Shown here: piece after piece, positions 1 to 12,342 of the stretch | Layout of the letters: the number at the start of each line of letters is the position of its first letter | How positions within the stretch are numbered: position 1 is the first letter of the stretch | Origin: Saxidomus purpurata | Taxonomy: Eukaryota > Mollusca > Bivalvia > Venerida > Veneridae | Reading direction: 5' to 3' | Assembly (NCBI GenBank): GCA_022818135.1 | Contig: JAFMSR010000015.1 | Span: 19,769,178-19,833,177 of the forward strand | Length of the DNA stretch: 64,000 bases | The notes under the pieces: generated by a model | What the model saw: only the letters and a program-made list of their open reading frames with translations | Told to the model about the DNA's origin: nothing | Databases searched by the model: none | Position numbers and translations under genes: made by a program

Positions 1-3000
1 TGAAACTTTAATTCAATGCTGGCTTGTCCTTACAGGTCCATTCACAATGGTCCGATCCTAAGTAATTGCTTAAGTTGAATGGTCAGCTAAATGATAAGTT
101 AGTTAAATAGTCAGCTAAATGGTAAGTAACTTGAATGGTCAGCTAAATGGTAAGTGAACTGAAAAATCAGCTAAATCGTAAGTTAACTGAAAGGTCAGCT
201 AAATGGTAAGTAGTTGAATGGTCAGCTAAATGGTAAGTTAGTTGAATGGTCAGCTAAATGGTATGTTAGTTTAAAGGTTAGCTATATCGTAATGATAAGT
301 AAGCAATTGTAGCTGAATGATAAGTAAGTTGAATGGTCAGTAATGATAAATATTTTAAATGTTCAGCTGAATGATAAGTAAGTTAGATGGTCAGCTGAAT
401 GATAAGTTAGTTGGATGGCAGCTGAATGATAAGTACGTAAGATTGTCAGATAAATGATAAGTTAGTTAGATGGTCAGTTGAATGATAAGTGTTAGATGGT
501 CAGCTGAATGGTGTTGATGGTAGTGATGATAAGTAAGTTCGTTGGTAGCTGAATGTAGTAAGTTAGTGTAGTTGAATGATAGTAGTTAATTGTTAGTTGA
601 ATGTAGTTGTTGAATGGCGCAAATGTAAGTGTTGATGGTCAGCAAAGAGTAGGAAGGCCAGGAGGGGGGTAAGCTGAATGATAAGTATGTTGATGTAGCT
701 GAATGAAGTTAGATAGATGGTCGCAAAGAAAAGTGTTAGATGGTGCTGAATGATAGTAGGGATGGTCACTGATGAAGTTAGTTAGATGGTCGCTGAATGA
801 TAAGTAATGTTAGATGGTCAGCTAAATGAAAAGTAAGTTAGATGGTAAGCTGAATGATAAGTAAGTTAGATCGTCAGCTGAATGATAGGTAAGTGCGTTG
901 GTCAGCTGAATGATAACGAAGTTAGATGGTCAGCTGAATGATAAGTACGTTAAATTGTCAGCTGAATGATAAGTACGTTGAATGGTCAGCAAAATGATAA
1001 GTAAGTGAGATGGTCAGCTGAATGATAAGTAAGTTAGATGGTCAGCTAAATGATAAGTTAATTAATTGGTCAGCTGAGTGATAAGTAAATTAGATTGTCA
1101 ACTGAATGATAAGTAAGTTCGTTGGTCAGCTGAATGATAAGTAAGTTAGATGGTCAGCTGAATGATAAGTTAGTTGCGTGGTCAGCTGAATGATGAGTAT
1201 GTTGAATGGTAAGCTGAATGATAAATAAGTAAGATGGTCAGCTAAATAATCAGTAAGTCAGACGGTCAGCTGAATGATAAGTTAGTTAGATGGTCAGCTG
1301 AATGATGATTACGTTGAATGGCCAGCAGAATGATAAGTTAGTTACAGCTAAATGATAAGTTAGTTGAATGGTCAGCTTAATGATAAGTAAGTAAGATGGT
1401 CAGCTGAATGATAAGTAAGTTAGATTGTCAGCTGAATGATAAGAAAGTTGGATGGTCAGCTGAATGATAAGTAAGTTAAATGGTCAGCTGAATGATAAGT
1501 ACGTTGAATGGTCAGCTGAACGATAAGTAATCTAGATGATCAGCTGAATGATAAGTAAGTTAGATGGTCAGCTGAATGACAAGTACGTTGGATGGTCAGC
1601 TGAATGATAAGAAAGTTAAATGTTCAGCTGAATGATAAGTAAGTTAAATGGTCAGCTGAATGATAAGTACGTTGAATGGTCAGCTGAACGATAAGTAATC
1701 TAGATGATCAGCTAAATGATCAGTGAGTCAGATGGTCAGCTGAATGATCAGTAAGTCAGACGGTCAGCTGAATGATAAGTACGTTAGATGGTCAGCTAAA
1801 TGATGATTACGTTGAAAGGCCAGCAGAATGATAAGTTAGTTAGATGGTCAGCTAAATGATAAGTTAGTTGAATGTTCAGCTGAATGATAAGTAAGTTAGA
1901 TGGTCAGCTGAATGATAAGTAAGTTGAATGGTCAGCTGAAAGGTAAGTAGGTTAGATTGTCAGCTAAATGATCAGAAAGTAAAATGGTCAGCTGAATGAT
2001 CAGCTAAATGATACGTTAGTTGAATGGTCAGCTGAATGATAAGTTAGTTAGATGGTCAGCTGAATGATAAGTTAGTTAGATGGTCAGCTGAACGATAAGT
2101 TAGTTAGATGGTCAGCTGAATGATAAGTATGTTAGATGGTCAGCTGAATGATGATTACGTTAAATGGCCAGCAGAATGATAAGTCAGTTAGTAGATCAGC
2201 TGAATGATAAGTAAGTTGGATGGTCAGCTGAATGATAAGTACAATGAATGTTAAGCTGAATGATAAGTAAGTTGGATGGTCAGCTGAATGATAAAGAAGT
2301 TGGCTGGACAGCTGAATGATAAGTACGTTGCATGGTCAGCTGAATGATAAGTACGTTGGATGCGGTCAGCTGAATGATAAGTACGTTGAATGTTCAGCTG
2401 AATGATACGTAAGTTGGATGGTTAGCTGAATGATAAAGAAGTTGGATGGTCAGCTGAATAATAAGTACTTGGATGGTCAGCTGAATGATAAGTACGTTAG
2501 ATGGTCAGCTGAATGATGATTACGTTGAATGGCCAGCAGAATGATAAGTTAGTTAGTAGTCAGCTGAATGATACGAAAGTTGGATGGTCAGCTGAATGAT
2601 AAGTACGATGAATGTTCAGCTGAATGATAAGTAAGTTGGATGGTCAGCTGAATGATAATAAAGTTGGCTGGACAGCTGAATGATAAGTACGTTGGATGGT
2701 CAGCTGAACGATAAGTACGTTGGATGGACAGCTGAATGATAAGTAATCTAGATGATCAGCTGAATGATAAGTACGTTGGATGGACAGCTGAATGATAAGT
2801 ACGTTGGATGGACAGCTGATTGATAAGTACGTTGAATGTTCAGCTGAATGATAAGTACGTTGGATGGTCAGCTGAATGATAAGTACGTTGGATGGACAGA
2901 TGATTGATAAGTACGTTGAATGTTCAGCTGAATGATAAGTACATGTACGTTGGATGGTCAGCTGAATGAAAAGTAAGTTGGATGGTCAGCTGAATGATAA

Positions 3001-3127
3001 GTAAATGTAAGTTGGATGGTCAGCTGAATGATAAGTACGTTGAATGGTCAGCTGAATGATAAGTACGTTGAATGTTCAGCAGAATGATAAGTACGTTTGA
3101 TGGTCAGCTGAATGATAAGTACGTTAA
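1..3127. repeat. Minisatellite array, unit about 28 bp
   Basis: More than 3 kb is made of roughly a hundred diverged copies of a unit of about 28 bp whose core reads GGTCAGCTGAATGATAAGTA followed by AGTTAGAT or CGTTGAAT. The unit has stop codons in several frames and is not coding. Each copy contains the palindrome TCAGCTGA (E-box core CAGCTG). Variant units with GATGATTACGTTGAATGGCC recur near 1304, 1801, 2150 and 2513, which points to higher-order organisation. The stretch at about 540-790 is much more degraded than the rest. The array runs off the left edge, so its full length is unknown. Confidence 0.95.
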
Positions 3128-3330
3128 ATGTACGCTTTGATCAAAGTTTTGTTGCCTAAATCCGATATTGAAAAGTTATAATAGATGGAATAACGTTGAG
3201 ATGTCCCCCAAACTTCAGTTTCAAATTCAGATTACGACTCCGATAAAGTTGGAAATGTTCAGTACTGGATTACTGTCCGCCTGAAAATTCATGCATTAGC
3301 ACTAAACGGTAAGAAATAATATATCCAACG
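3128..3330. repeat. Dispersed repeat, left copy of a direct pair
   Basis: The sequence from TGTACGCTTTGATC through CCGATATTGAAAAGTTATAA to the CTGTCCGCCTGAAAATTCAT block recurs in the same order and orientation at about 4968-5215. Between the two copies lie a long foldback and a Tc1/mariner derivative. The pair is either a duplication or two ends of a larger composite element. Confidence 0.8.
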
Positions 3331-3353
3331 ACCGTTAAAATCTGCATAATGCA

Positions 3354-3425
3354 AGGGAAAATACTACTACACTAACCTGAATGAATAATAGCAGTGAGGT
3401 TGTGTGCCTTCATTGATACACCATG
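3354..3425. repeat. Short dispersed repeat, copy 1
   Basis: GGGAAAATACTACTACACTA followed by a GTTGTGTGCCTTCATTGATAC block also occurs, with few changes, at about 6985-7052. The family is not recognised. Confidence 0.7.
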
Positions 3426-3517
3426 TAGGTGTAGGAAGTTGACGCTGTGCGGAACAAGCCATAGCCGAACTTATCATACAGTATGATTCGCCGTAGCAGT
3501 CTTGTGTTAAAAAATTA

Positions 3518-4066
3518 AAAGTTGTCTTGTTAATTGACTGCCATATCTTGTGTAAATTGTTTTCTATCTTCTCAAATAATTGTTATGCATGTATCTTGTT
3601 TATGAAGTGTTATATCTTCTTAATTTTAAGTGTTATGCTATCTTGTCCATGTGTCATGTTGTTATGTCAAGTTCACATGATATATTCTTATTCCGTTGCT
3701 ATATTATGTGGAACATTTATGCTATCTTGTCTGAATACCACGTTTACTTCTCTACATGATACGCTATCCTGTCAAGCTGACATGCTATATTGTCTAAAAA
3801 TAGTGTTAACGTTTTCACAAACATGTTAAAAATGTGTTTGTATGTCCAGTTAATGTATCATCATCTTAAATTCACATGATATCTTGTCAAAGCATCGTGT
3901 GGGCTTGATATTATGTGAAATAGGCATAACAACATGACACATTGATAAAATAGCATAAAACTTAAGAAAATACAACAGTTCATCAACAAGATATCACAAT
4001 CATTTGAGAAGATAGAAAACAAATTTATGAAGACAGGACAATCAGTTAACAGGACAACTTGTGAAG
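3518..4066. mobile_element. Long foldback (inverted-repeat) element
   Basis: The left half (about 3518-3670) is an imperfect reverse complement of the right half (about 3915-4066). Paired landmarks are AAGTTGTCTTGTTAATTGACT with CAGTTAACAGGACAACTT, TTCTATCTTCTCAAAT with ATTTGAGAAGATAGAA, and ATGTGTCATGTTGTTATG with CATAACAACATGACACAT. This looks like a foldback or MITE-type element with a middle segment of about 240 bp. The apparent reading frame at 3527-3829 is Cys/Leu-rich filler inside this structure and is not treated as a gene. Confidence 0.75.
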
Positions 4067-4136
4067 TTTTATTATAAATTAGCTACGGCGTTCCATAGTA
4101 TAGAGTGACCATCTCATATCTCAGACCGAATATATA

Positions 4137-4801
4137 CTGAAAGGATAAAGAAACGCAGGGTAACAATATATGCAACAATTATTTTAATGCTTGGCCTAGA
4201 ATTATGAAAACCGGTCAGAAGACTATCTTGGTCACTTGTCACTCAAACCGGTGCCTAAAGTCACTCAACCGTGCATTGCACCATGCCACATAGAGAAAGT
4301 GATAAAAAGCAAAAAAAAACGTGCAGAATAATGATGACAAGTTTGTCGAAACATCTGGTCATACCACTTGATACTCTTGAGGTGTACGCATCGCTTTCCG
4401 CTATTTACATTGAATTTGAAGCTCTTGCAATCATGGTACGGCTGACAGAAGTTCAGAAGGGTCAAGTTTATGCAATGTCAGAGGCAACAACAACGGTTGC
4501 TATGCAGTTCAGTGTGAATGTTTCCACCATAGAACGTCTTGTCCGTCGTTTGAGAGAAACTGGAAGGGTTTCCGACCGACCTCGATCGGGACGAGTCAGT
4601 CGATTTCACTTTGCGATATTGGGGGGTACCGTTAAATGTGCTTCAATTACTATTGAATTATTGATCAAAATCTAATGACATTTTGGTAATTTGTTGATTA
4701 AAGATCGGTTTTTTATATTAATATAAAATATTGTATATATTATCAAACACATCACTTTAAATCACCTCAAATGTTAACCCTGCGTTTCTTAATCCTTTCA
4801 G
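4137..4801 (+). mobile_element. Internally deleted Tc1/mariner-like DNA transposon
   Basis: Inverted termini of about 30 bp (CTGAAAGGATAAAGAAACGC at the left, its near-complement ending CTTTCAG at the right) are flanked on both sides by TATA, consistent with a TA target duplication. Between them is the transposase remnant described separately. At 665 bp the copy is about half the usual 1.2-1.7 kb of autonomous Tc1-like elements, so it is a deletion derivative. Confidence 0.85.
4432..4611 (+). pseudogene. Tc1/mariner transposase N-terminal fragment
   Basis: The frame reads MVRLTEVQKGQVYAMSEA and continues with VNVSTIERLVRRLRETGR and VSDRPRSGR. That is the paired-type helix-turn-helix and the GRPR-like linker of Tc1-family transposases, which in an intact protein binds the inverted termini. 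Homology stops after the SGR motif: what follows is unrelated, and no DDE catalytic region is present. An in-frame upstream extension from 4271 does not resemble transposase. The protein could at most bind DNA; it cannot catalyse transposition. The fragment is a relic left by an internal deletion. Confidence 0.85.
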
Positions 4802-4967
4802 TATATTTGTGTATCCTTATTATGTCGTTTGGAGATTTGGAAATGCACTTGTGAATTATATGAATCATTATTTGTACACTACTTTTATGCCATATTCTTG
4901 AACAAAATTTAATGGGTCTCCAAGATAATTTAAATTGATTGATATACATTGTATGTAGCTAAAATAA

Positions 4968-5215
4968 ATGTACGCTTTGATCAGAGTTTTGTGGCCTAAA
5001 TTTGTAATATATATCCGATATTGAAAAGTTATAATAGATGGAATATCGTTGAGATGTCCCTCAATTTTCAGTCAACAGTTATCGGATATGAAATCAGATT
5101 ACGATTCCGATTAAGTTGGAAATTTCCAGTACTGGTATTTCCCAGGAACGATGGTTAGGTAGACTGTCCGCCTGAAAATTCATGTATTAGCACTAAATGG
5201 TAAGAAATAATATAT
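4968..5215. repeat. Dispersed repeat, right copy of a direct pair
   Basis: This is the second copy of the block at 3128-3330, with small indels (for example an added AATATATAT before CCGATATTGAAAAG). It ends just before the retrotransposon remnant. Confidence 0.8.
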
Positions 5216-5226
5216 CCCGCGCGCGT

Positions 5227-6215
5227 TACCGTCCAATTTCTATTCTTCCTACTGTATCAAAAAAAATTGAGCGACATATTGCAAGTACAGTCATTCTTTG
5301 AAAAAACTGATATTATACATAAAACGCAGTCAGGATTGAGGAAACACCACTCTTGTGATTCGGCCCTTATAAGATTAATAGATGCATGGTTAAGGGTGTC
5401 GATTGTGGTAAATTGGTGGGAACAATATTTTTAGATTTAAGAAAGGCTTTTTGATCTTGTAGATCATGAAATACAAACTTTAAAAGTTTGAGATACTCCC
5501 CATTACATCTGGGGTGTCCCAGGGGTCCATATTAGGGCCATTGCTTTTTAAACTTTATATATAAAATGATGTTACGTTTATGTATCCTGATCTAAACATG
5601 AATTTATATGCAGATGACTCAACATTATATGAATCGGGGTATCATATATCAACAATTCAAAATAAACACCACGATAGTTATGACTATGTAAATAAATGGT
5701 GTCAATACATCCAACAAAAACTAAATGCATGATAATTGGGTCCGCGTATAAATTAAAATTCACTCGAAATCTACAACTATCTATTAATGACATACAAAAT
5801 TGCCCTGTTAAAGAACATAAGATATTACCTCACACCTGAAATGAAAGTCATTTTTTATAACGCATATATATTGCCAATATTTGACTACTGCTGTACGGTC
5901 TGGGGCAAAGTATGCGAAAAAGATAAATATACTACAGAAACGTGTTGCAAAAAATAATACTTAATAAACCGATGCGAACACCATCGGCAGAGCTATTCCA
6001 AGAATTAAAATGGCTGAGTTTTTCAGACCAATGCAAATACCACTGTGCTGTCCTGATATATAAAATTATGAATAACAAGGCCCCATCATATATAGCAGAT
6101 ATTGTAACGTGTTCTAACAATAAAACATACCAGTTATGATCAGTATCAAACAAAGATCTTGTCTTACAGAAAACACTTTTAACTAAATACATAACAACAT
6201 CATTCACAAATTATT
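5227..6215 (+). pseudogene. Non-LTR retrotransposon reverse transcriptase remnant
   Basis: Conceptual translation with several frameshifts and stops gives reverse-transcriptase landmarks in order. They are YRPISILPTVS at 5227, a QSGLRKHHSCDSALIRLID block at about 5325-5380, GVPQGSILGPLLF at about 5513-5552, the catalytic YADD at 5607-5618, and the C-terminal tail KPMRTPSAELFQELKWLSF with YKIMNNKAPSY at about 5968-6095. The order and motifs fit a LINE of the Jockey/CR1/L2 type. The 5' half, including the endonuclease, is missing, as is usual for 5'-truncated insertions. Many in-frame stops show that it is dead. Confidence 0.85.
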
Positions 6216-6504
6216 TATATGTTTAATTTATATTCATGTCCTTTGAGTGTCTGTCAGTGCATGTTTATATATAAATGTATTTATCATTAGAATGTTTAAA
6301 AGTCCTTTGTATAAATGGGTCTTTCCAGTGTTAACTTTGTCAGGTGATTTATTTCAAGTATAATGTTTTTTTCTTTTGCTTCTTAATTTTGAAGGCCATA
6401 TTTAAAATTAGTATATATGTTTTCATAAATGTGTCACCTTCGGTTAAATCAATTGTTTCTCAACTCAGGTGCCCGCTCGTACCTGAAGTAATGCCCGAAT
6501 TGGC

Positions 6505-6955
6505 ACCCAGGGTCTTCCTCCTCCATTAAAGTTGGAAGTTGCCATATGACCTTAGCTGTTGAGTGCGACGTTAAATCCGAATTAATCAACTGACACAATA
6601 CTGTCAACTCTATAGGCATATTCCATAACTTTTGAATGACATTAAAAGTTTTTTAAACTATGAATTTTCAGTTCAGTTTTGTCAAAATCCACTTCTCAGT
6701 TACCATTCACAGCTATGATACTTCATAGGGTAGTTGAACATAGTCACTGAATGCAAAAGGTAAGCCCATGGGTTCCTATCTCAAAAGTAAAGTTTACACA
6801 AATGGTAAAAGGTCAAAACTTGTAGACAGTTGTGTCACTAGTTTATAACTTGACTCGTGTAAGGGTTGTTCTGATATTTACACATGTATGTTTAAATGTG
6901 TGCAGACTGTGTTGTTCAGAGACAATCGATCCTGCTGTACTTTCATTCCTTTGAT
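6505..6955. repeat. Dispersed repeat of about 460 bp, copy 1
   Basis: The block starting TTGGCACCCAGGGTCTTCCT and including GTGCGACGTTAAATCCGAAT recurs in the same orientation at about 11440-11925. Its downstream half (TTCATAGGGTAGTTGAACAT through GAGACAATCGATCCT) is also conserved. No coding potential is visible. The GCGACGTTAAATCC tail is common in interspersed repeats of molluscs, but the family is not named here. Confidence 0.8.
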
Positions 6956-6984
6956 TATTATTATTAGAATCATTATATCGTACA

Positions 6985-7052
6985 GGGAAAATACTACTAC
7001 ACTAACCTGAGTTAATAAAAGAAGTGCGGTTGTGTGCCTTCATTGATACGAC
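6985..7052. repeat. Short dispersed repeat, copy 2
   Basis: This is a second copy of the block at 3354-3425 (GGGAAAATACTACTACACTA and the GTGTGCCTTCATTGATAC part). Confidence 0.7.
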
Positions 7053-7299
7053 ACGACAAAATTAATAAAAGTTTATAGGTGTCGTCCGTCTCAATATGGG
7101 AGGTGTTCTGGATAGTATACCACAGACGGGTATTAGCCACCCAAAGTTGTCCGGGCCCTTACTTGAATACTTTCAAATCAGTCTTGTCATAAGTTTATGG
7201 GATTAATATCTCGGCCAAGTCCAATAACCAGCAGTATTGACCAAGGCACGTGGTATAACACTTTTGCATTGAATACGTTATTCTGAGAGGCACCTTTTT

Positions 7300-7583
7300 A
7301 TAAGCTCACCTGGCACAAAGTGCCAGAGTGAACTATGGGGATCACTCACCTTCCGGGGTCCGTCATACTTCGTTCGTCCGTCCGTCTGCCCGTCCAACAT
7401 TTCCTTCAAACGACATCTCCTCTGAATCCACTTCGCTAATGTTGATGAAACTTTGCAGGGATGTTCCTTGCATGAAGCTCTATCAAAGTTGTTCAAAGAA
7501 TTCCATTCAATGCAGAACTCTGGTTGCTATGGCAACGAATAGGAAAAACTTTAACAAATCTTCTTCTCTTAAACCACAATGCC
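7300..7583. repeat. Interspersed repeat with terminal hairpin
   Basis: The stretch opens with a hairpin (GCTCACCTGGCAC pairing with GTGCCAGAGTGAAC) followed by a CCGTC-rich segment (CGTTCGTCCGTCCGTCTGCC) and text typical of a high-copy repeat seen in many bivalve genomes. Open frames on both strands here have no protein features and are treated as chance. Confidence 0.6.
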
Positions 7584-7761
7584 ACTCTGTATATTCAAGT
7601 CAACTCACGAGTACTTTTAAATAAGTTCACTTTTTTCTTGACTTTGTACAATCACTAAAATTTGACAATAATAATATAGTTTACACATGAGTGAGTGTAC
7701 AAAGTCAAGAAAAAGTGAACTAATTTAAAAGTACTAGTGAGTTGACTTGAATATACAGAGT
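7584..7761. repeat. Long palindrome, arms about 66 bp
   Basis: ACTCTGTATATTCAAGTCAA at the left matches the reverse complement of the right end (TTGACTTGAATATACAGAGT), and the match continues through AAGTTCACTTTTTTCTTGAC. The spacer is about 46 bp. The arms are near-perfect, so this is a young or maintained inverted repeat, possibly a hairpin MITE. Confidence 0.85.
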
Positions 7762-10700
7762 TGTATCACGTAAGTTAAACTACTACTGTAGTGGTTGTAT
7801 GAAACAATGGTTTGCCGAGCTTTCAACAAATATGAAATTATATAATGAATGCTCTGGATGACGAGAATGTATGAAACAAGTAGGCTATGTTCTTCTTGTT
7901 GACATATGCGATACACAAAAAGTTCAATCCGAAGAAATTTAAGAATTTACTGTTTATGAGTTAGCATAATCATTTAGTGTTTGTGTACCGCCTGTTCCAA
8001 TGGGTTGCACGGCTGATTTGACTGAAGTTTTAAAATTACGACTGACAATAGTTTCTTCAAACTAAACTATAGCTCTTTAGTACTACATTTTGAGCGCTGT
8101 ATTATTGCAAGTTCATTTACAAATTTGCAATCTGAATCACAAGTTTGCGATACATGTAATTGTAAATCAGTTTTGATTTCCTTGACATTGACCATCATCT
8201 CTTGTTCACATTTTAACGTCTTGGATTTGAGCAGTTAGGTCTCTTTCAGTTGTGCATTTCAAATCCTACTTAGTAGTTGAACAGAATTTCACAGAATAAA
8301 TGAGTGATCACTTTCACGTCTTTGACTTTTGAGTGTTCATTTTCACGTTTTTGAGTGAAAATTTGGGTATTTCGATCATTTGGAGTTGAACATTTCAGTA
8401 TTGCTTGCCTAAACTTAATGTACACATGCCAACACAACTGTCCCACCAGTACTTTCAGAGCTTTGATACAATACTAGTCGTCGCTGGATGATAGGTCACA
8501 AATAAAATGGGCAGAACAAAATCTGGATATAAAATACGACTGAAATAGATCCTTGGTAATTGAAAATACCGATATTTTTGGTCGGTCGCCATTTAAACTG
8601 ACCCAAAAATGGGGTTGGTGTCATTCAGCGCAAAAAAAGTTCAGTTCATAAAATATCGGATAACATGTCTACATTTTGCTATTTTTATGTTAGACTAGGA
8701 CGGTCGGTGAGAGTTTGTGTTGTCGTACTGGCGAGGTATAAATTTAGTATACTTGTACCTTTATAACATGTAGTGACCTCTTTAATTGTGTGGTCACGCG
8801 TTGTTTTTGAAGTCAAAATATGGATAGGCTAGCATATTTTCTATACATAATAAATATATATTTTATATAGACCTTAGATGATGTAAAACAACGGTTAACA
8901 GCTACCTAAAGTGCAGTAATCAGAGACTGAACTTGCTCCAAACTATGCGGTTAAACTCTAAATTGGATCCGTTGTATTAAATTACATATAACTAGTGAAA
9001 AAAGTTGAACCTGGGTTTATGAATGATTGACCGACTTTTCGTACGACTAGGGTTAAAGGTTATGTCAAATCGGATGTTTATATTTTGCAAAACTCTAGTA
9101 GACTAGTTTTCCGTCACTCTATCAATTAATCTTGTACAATACTTCCTCGCGTCTTGGCATTTTGCACGACATAAACAAGAAACAACAATGTTTTTTATGT
9201 TATAACAAGGTACATGTTCCGTGTGATATTTTACTGTCAGCCTAAACGCTGTGAATAATAACTAGTCTTTACACATAGTTATACATGCGGAGTAAATATC
9301 CGCGTTGTTCTCAAACTTTTGTATATGTGTACTGTATTCATTCAGGACATTGTGCGGCACCCGGGTTAAGATGTACACATGTGTATTATTAAGCCTAGTC
9401 TCGCAACGCTCGCTCCAGTACTTTTTGGATCGATTGAATTTATTCAATCGTATCCAAAGTTAACAGAGTATTTCAGACCCTTACGGCCGAACTCTTAACA
9501 CAATTTTTTGTCGAATACGACCGAAAAGTAGTTCTATATTACTGTCCTCTGTTTTAAAAATTATATAGTAACAGATCTAAATAATATCAAAACATTACAG
9601 AATAGCATAATATTATATTGTTGTTTTTCTTATAATTTGTAACTAAAATCAACGAGGTATCTGTTCTGTATAGAACTATTTTCCTACGCGGTTTTTATCG
9701 TCAGACCGGTGTGACATGAGAAATGTAAGAGCCGTGAAATACGCATCGCTATACCGGATACACTAAATTCAGTGTTTCCGCGAGAGCGCGTTTTCTGCGG
9801 TTTTGACGCACTCATTTTGTCAATGACGCAACAGAAATAGCAAAGAGCGTCTTCTATGACGCAATTAAAATGTGTATGATCAAATTACTTAAAAAACAAC
9901 ATTTCGAAACCTCTCAAAACGTTTCGAAATGCAAGATAAATTGTTGATAAAATACGCTTTCCGGTATGGGATATGTCTAATTTTGGCCCTATTGCGTCGT
10001 CGTTGTCGTCTGATTTCGGATCGACCCGCATTTTGTACCATTGCGTTTTTGTGTGTGTTGATTCCTATGATACCGTCATCATAGATCGTAGACGCACAAC
10101 AAGAGATGGTCGACGAACCTTAATAGGGGAAACAAAAACGTCTTTCTGAGTGATTTAAGAGTGTCACTGGTGAGGTTTTGGATTTGTGCACTTCCGGAAA
10201 TTTACATTTGTTATATTTCAAAAATGACGAGTTAACTGGAAAAAACAATAACGCAGTAGTGAACTTAGGCACAATATGAATATTTTAGCGTAAAAAAATT
10301 GAACATTTTTGAGAAAAAATATTTTGACCTCACATTTGGTGACTAAATTGACAAATTTTGGCATATGCCAAAAAACGGGGTAGGGGTACAAAATAGTCAT
10401 TTCTCAAAAACCATTTAAGATATTTACATAATTCAAGCTGTATTATAAGGAAAGTTGTTAGGATATAAAAATTTATTAATAATTATTTATCTTTTACAGT
10501 TCTTTGTTACAGACATATGCCGTCATATCTCAAAGCTCGCCGAAATCTAAAAAACACATTTTTTGTCAGTTTTTATTGAATTTCTTTCTTATATGCACAT
10601 TGACCCCCATTTTTTATTTTTGCATTCTTAAACAAAGGTTTTAATCAAACTGCAGACAAAATATCTGAAAAAGCTTGTTACTCCTTTATCATGAAATATT

Positions 10701-11439
10701 CATTTATCAAAAATTGAAAAAATGAATATTAGTAAAGTGGGTGGGGTAATAATAAGGAGCATAATATTTATTCAGATAATGATAGAAATACCACTATCTC
10801 TATTTTTTCATCCTAAAGTATAATTATACTACATAAGAAAAGATTAGAAAGTGATATCCATTCTGAAACATACACCACATACATAAACGTTTATAATACC
10901 AAAATTCTAGCTAATTCTGCATTAAGCAACTTTTCTGATAGTGTATCACTAAAGATTAATATTGCGAAAAAGTTAAGTCATTGACCCATCATTATTTTTC
11001 CAGAAATTAACTAGCAATATGTTAGTCTCCATAAAAAACAGGGTCAATAAAATTTCTTGTTATTTTGAATTTCAGCAGTGACCCCCCTTAATGATCATTT
11101 TGTAGTCATTTCGATCAGACTGTCACTATTGAAAGGGGTTTAAGTGTGCCAAATAATATCCAAGTTTAATGTCTATGGTTGAATGCATTTATGAAAAAAT
11201 TCGCTTTTTTGACAAATTTGACTTTTGAGATGCAGTGACAAAATGGAAAGCATCCAAAGAGAAACACCTGTTGTCTTGCCAACCATTTGATTACCCCCCA
11301 TTTTGTGATGTATCACATGCAGTTTTACAGAAGAAAACTGAATAAAACTTCTTTAACACATAGTTATGCCTTTTATTTTTTTACAATAAAGGGTATGACC
11401 CTCGGAATTTCTAAATGACCCCCAAATTATGATACAGGG
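7762..11439. other. Intergenic AT-rich stretch without recognised genes
   Basis: No frame here has family features. Short reading frames on the minus strand (around 7734-7916, 9262-9447 and 10218-10400) are composed of AT-rich codons without motifs. About 10570-11440 has several T/A runs next to GACCCCC blocks, suggesting decayed repeats. Confidence 0.5.
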
Positions 11440-11925
11440 AATTGGCACCCAGGGTCTTCCTCCTCCATAAAAGCCGGAAGTTGCAATATGACCTTAGCTG
11501 TTGGGTGCGACGTTAAATCCGAATTAATTCGCACAATACAATCAACCTTATGGGCATATCCCATAACTTTTGAATGACATTTAAAGTTGTTCAAACTATA
11601 AATTTTCAGTTCAGTTTTGTCAAAATCCATTTCTCAGTTATGATTCACAGCTTAATACTTCATAGGGTAGTTGAACATAGTCACTAAATGACATAATGTA
11701 AGCACATGGGTTCCTATCTCAAAAGTAAAGTTTACACAAATAGTGAAAGGTCAACATTTGTAGACAGTTGGGTCTCCAGTTTATAACTTTACTCGTGCAA
11801 GGGTTGTCCTGATATTCACACATGTATGTGTACAGTCTATGTTGTCCTGATATTAACACATGTATGTGTGCAGACTGTGTTGTTCAGAGACAATCGATCC
11901 TCCAGCACTTTCAGTCTTTTGATTT
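11440..11925. repeat. Dispersed repeat of about 460 bp, copy 2
   Basis: This is a direct copy of the block at 6505-6955. It differs by a local duplication of the segment containing TGTCCTGATATT and CACATGTATGTGT, so this copy is slightly longer. Confidence 0.8.
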
Positions 11926-12342
11926 CAAATGTGAACTCCTCGGTCGAGCGTTATAGACATATGGGGAGCACGCCAGCTTGTATAACAGTCATCGTCATTT
12001 ATTTAAAGTGAGAATTGAAGTAGAAAGCTGGAAATTTATATAACATTTTGAGAAAGTAATGGGTTAGTGAGTAAGTTACAAAGAATAAATTTATTGTTGT
12101 TTTGAGCACTAATGTAGAAATATGAATAAGAAACTACTTACAGATATAACTGTGGTGATATTTTGGCTATGTAAAGTGACATTATGCACATTTTTTTCAA
12201 GGAAAAATCTAGCTGAAATAGGTATGTGTTAAAAAGGTAGAGGAAATAATAGTAGTTCATGTAGTTCATGTAGTTTCGAAGCCAGAAATGGAATCCATAT
12301 AAACAAATCTGTTTGGTTGTTTTTTTTGGCCCGTTTGTTTTG

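Noticed and set aside
3527..3829. Open frame of 100 codons inside the foldback
   Set aside because: It lies in an inverted-repeat element, is Cys/Leu/Ile-rich filler, and its pattern follows repeated CTATCTTGT-like words.
9752..9969. Possible small element with ATACCGGA / TCCGGTAT ends
   Set aside because: Only about 8 bp of inverted match and no target duplication; too weak to call.
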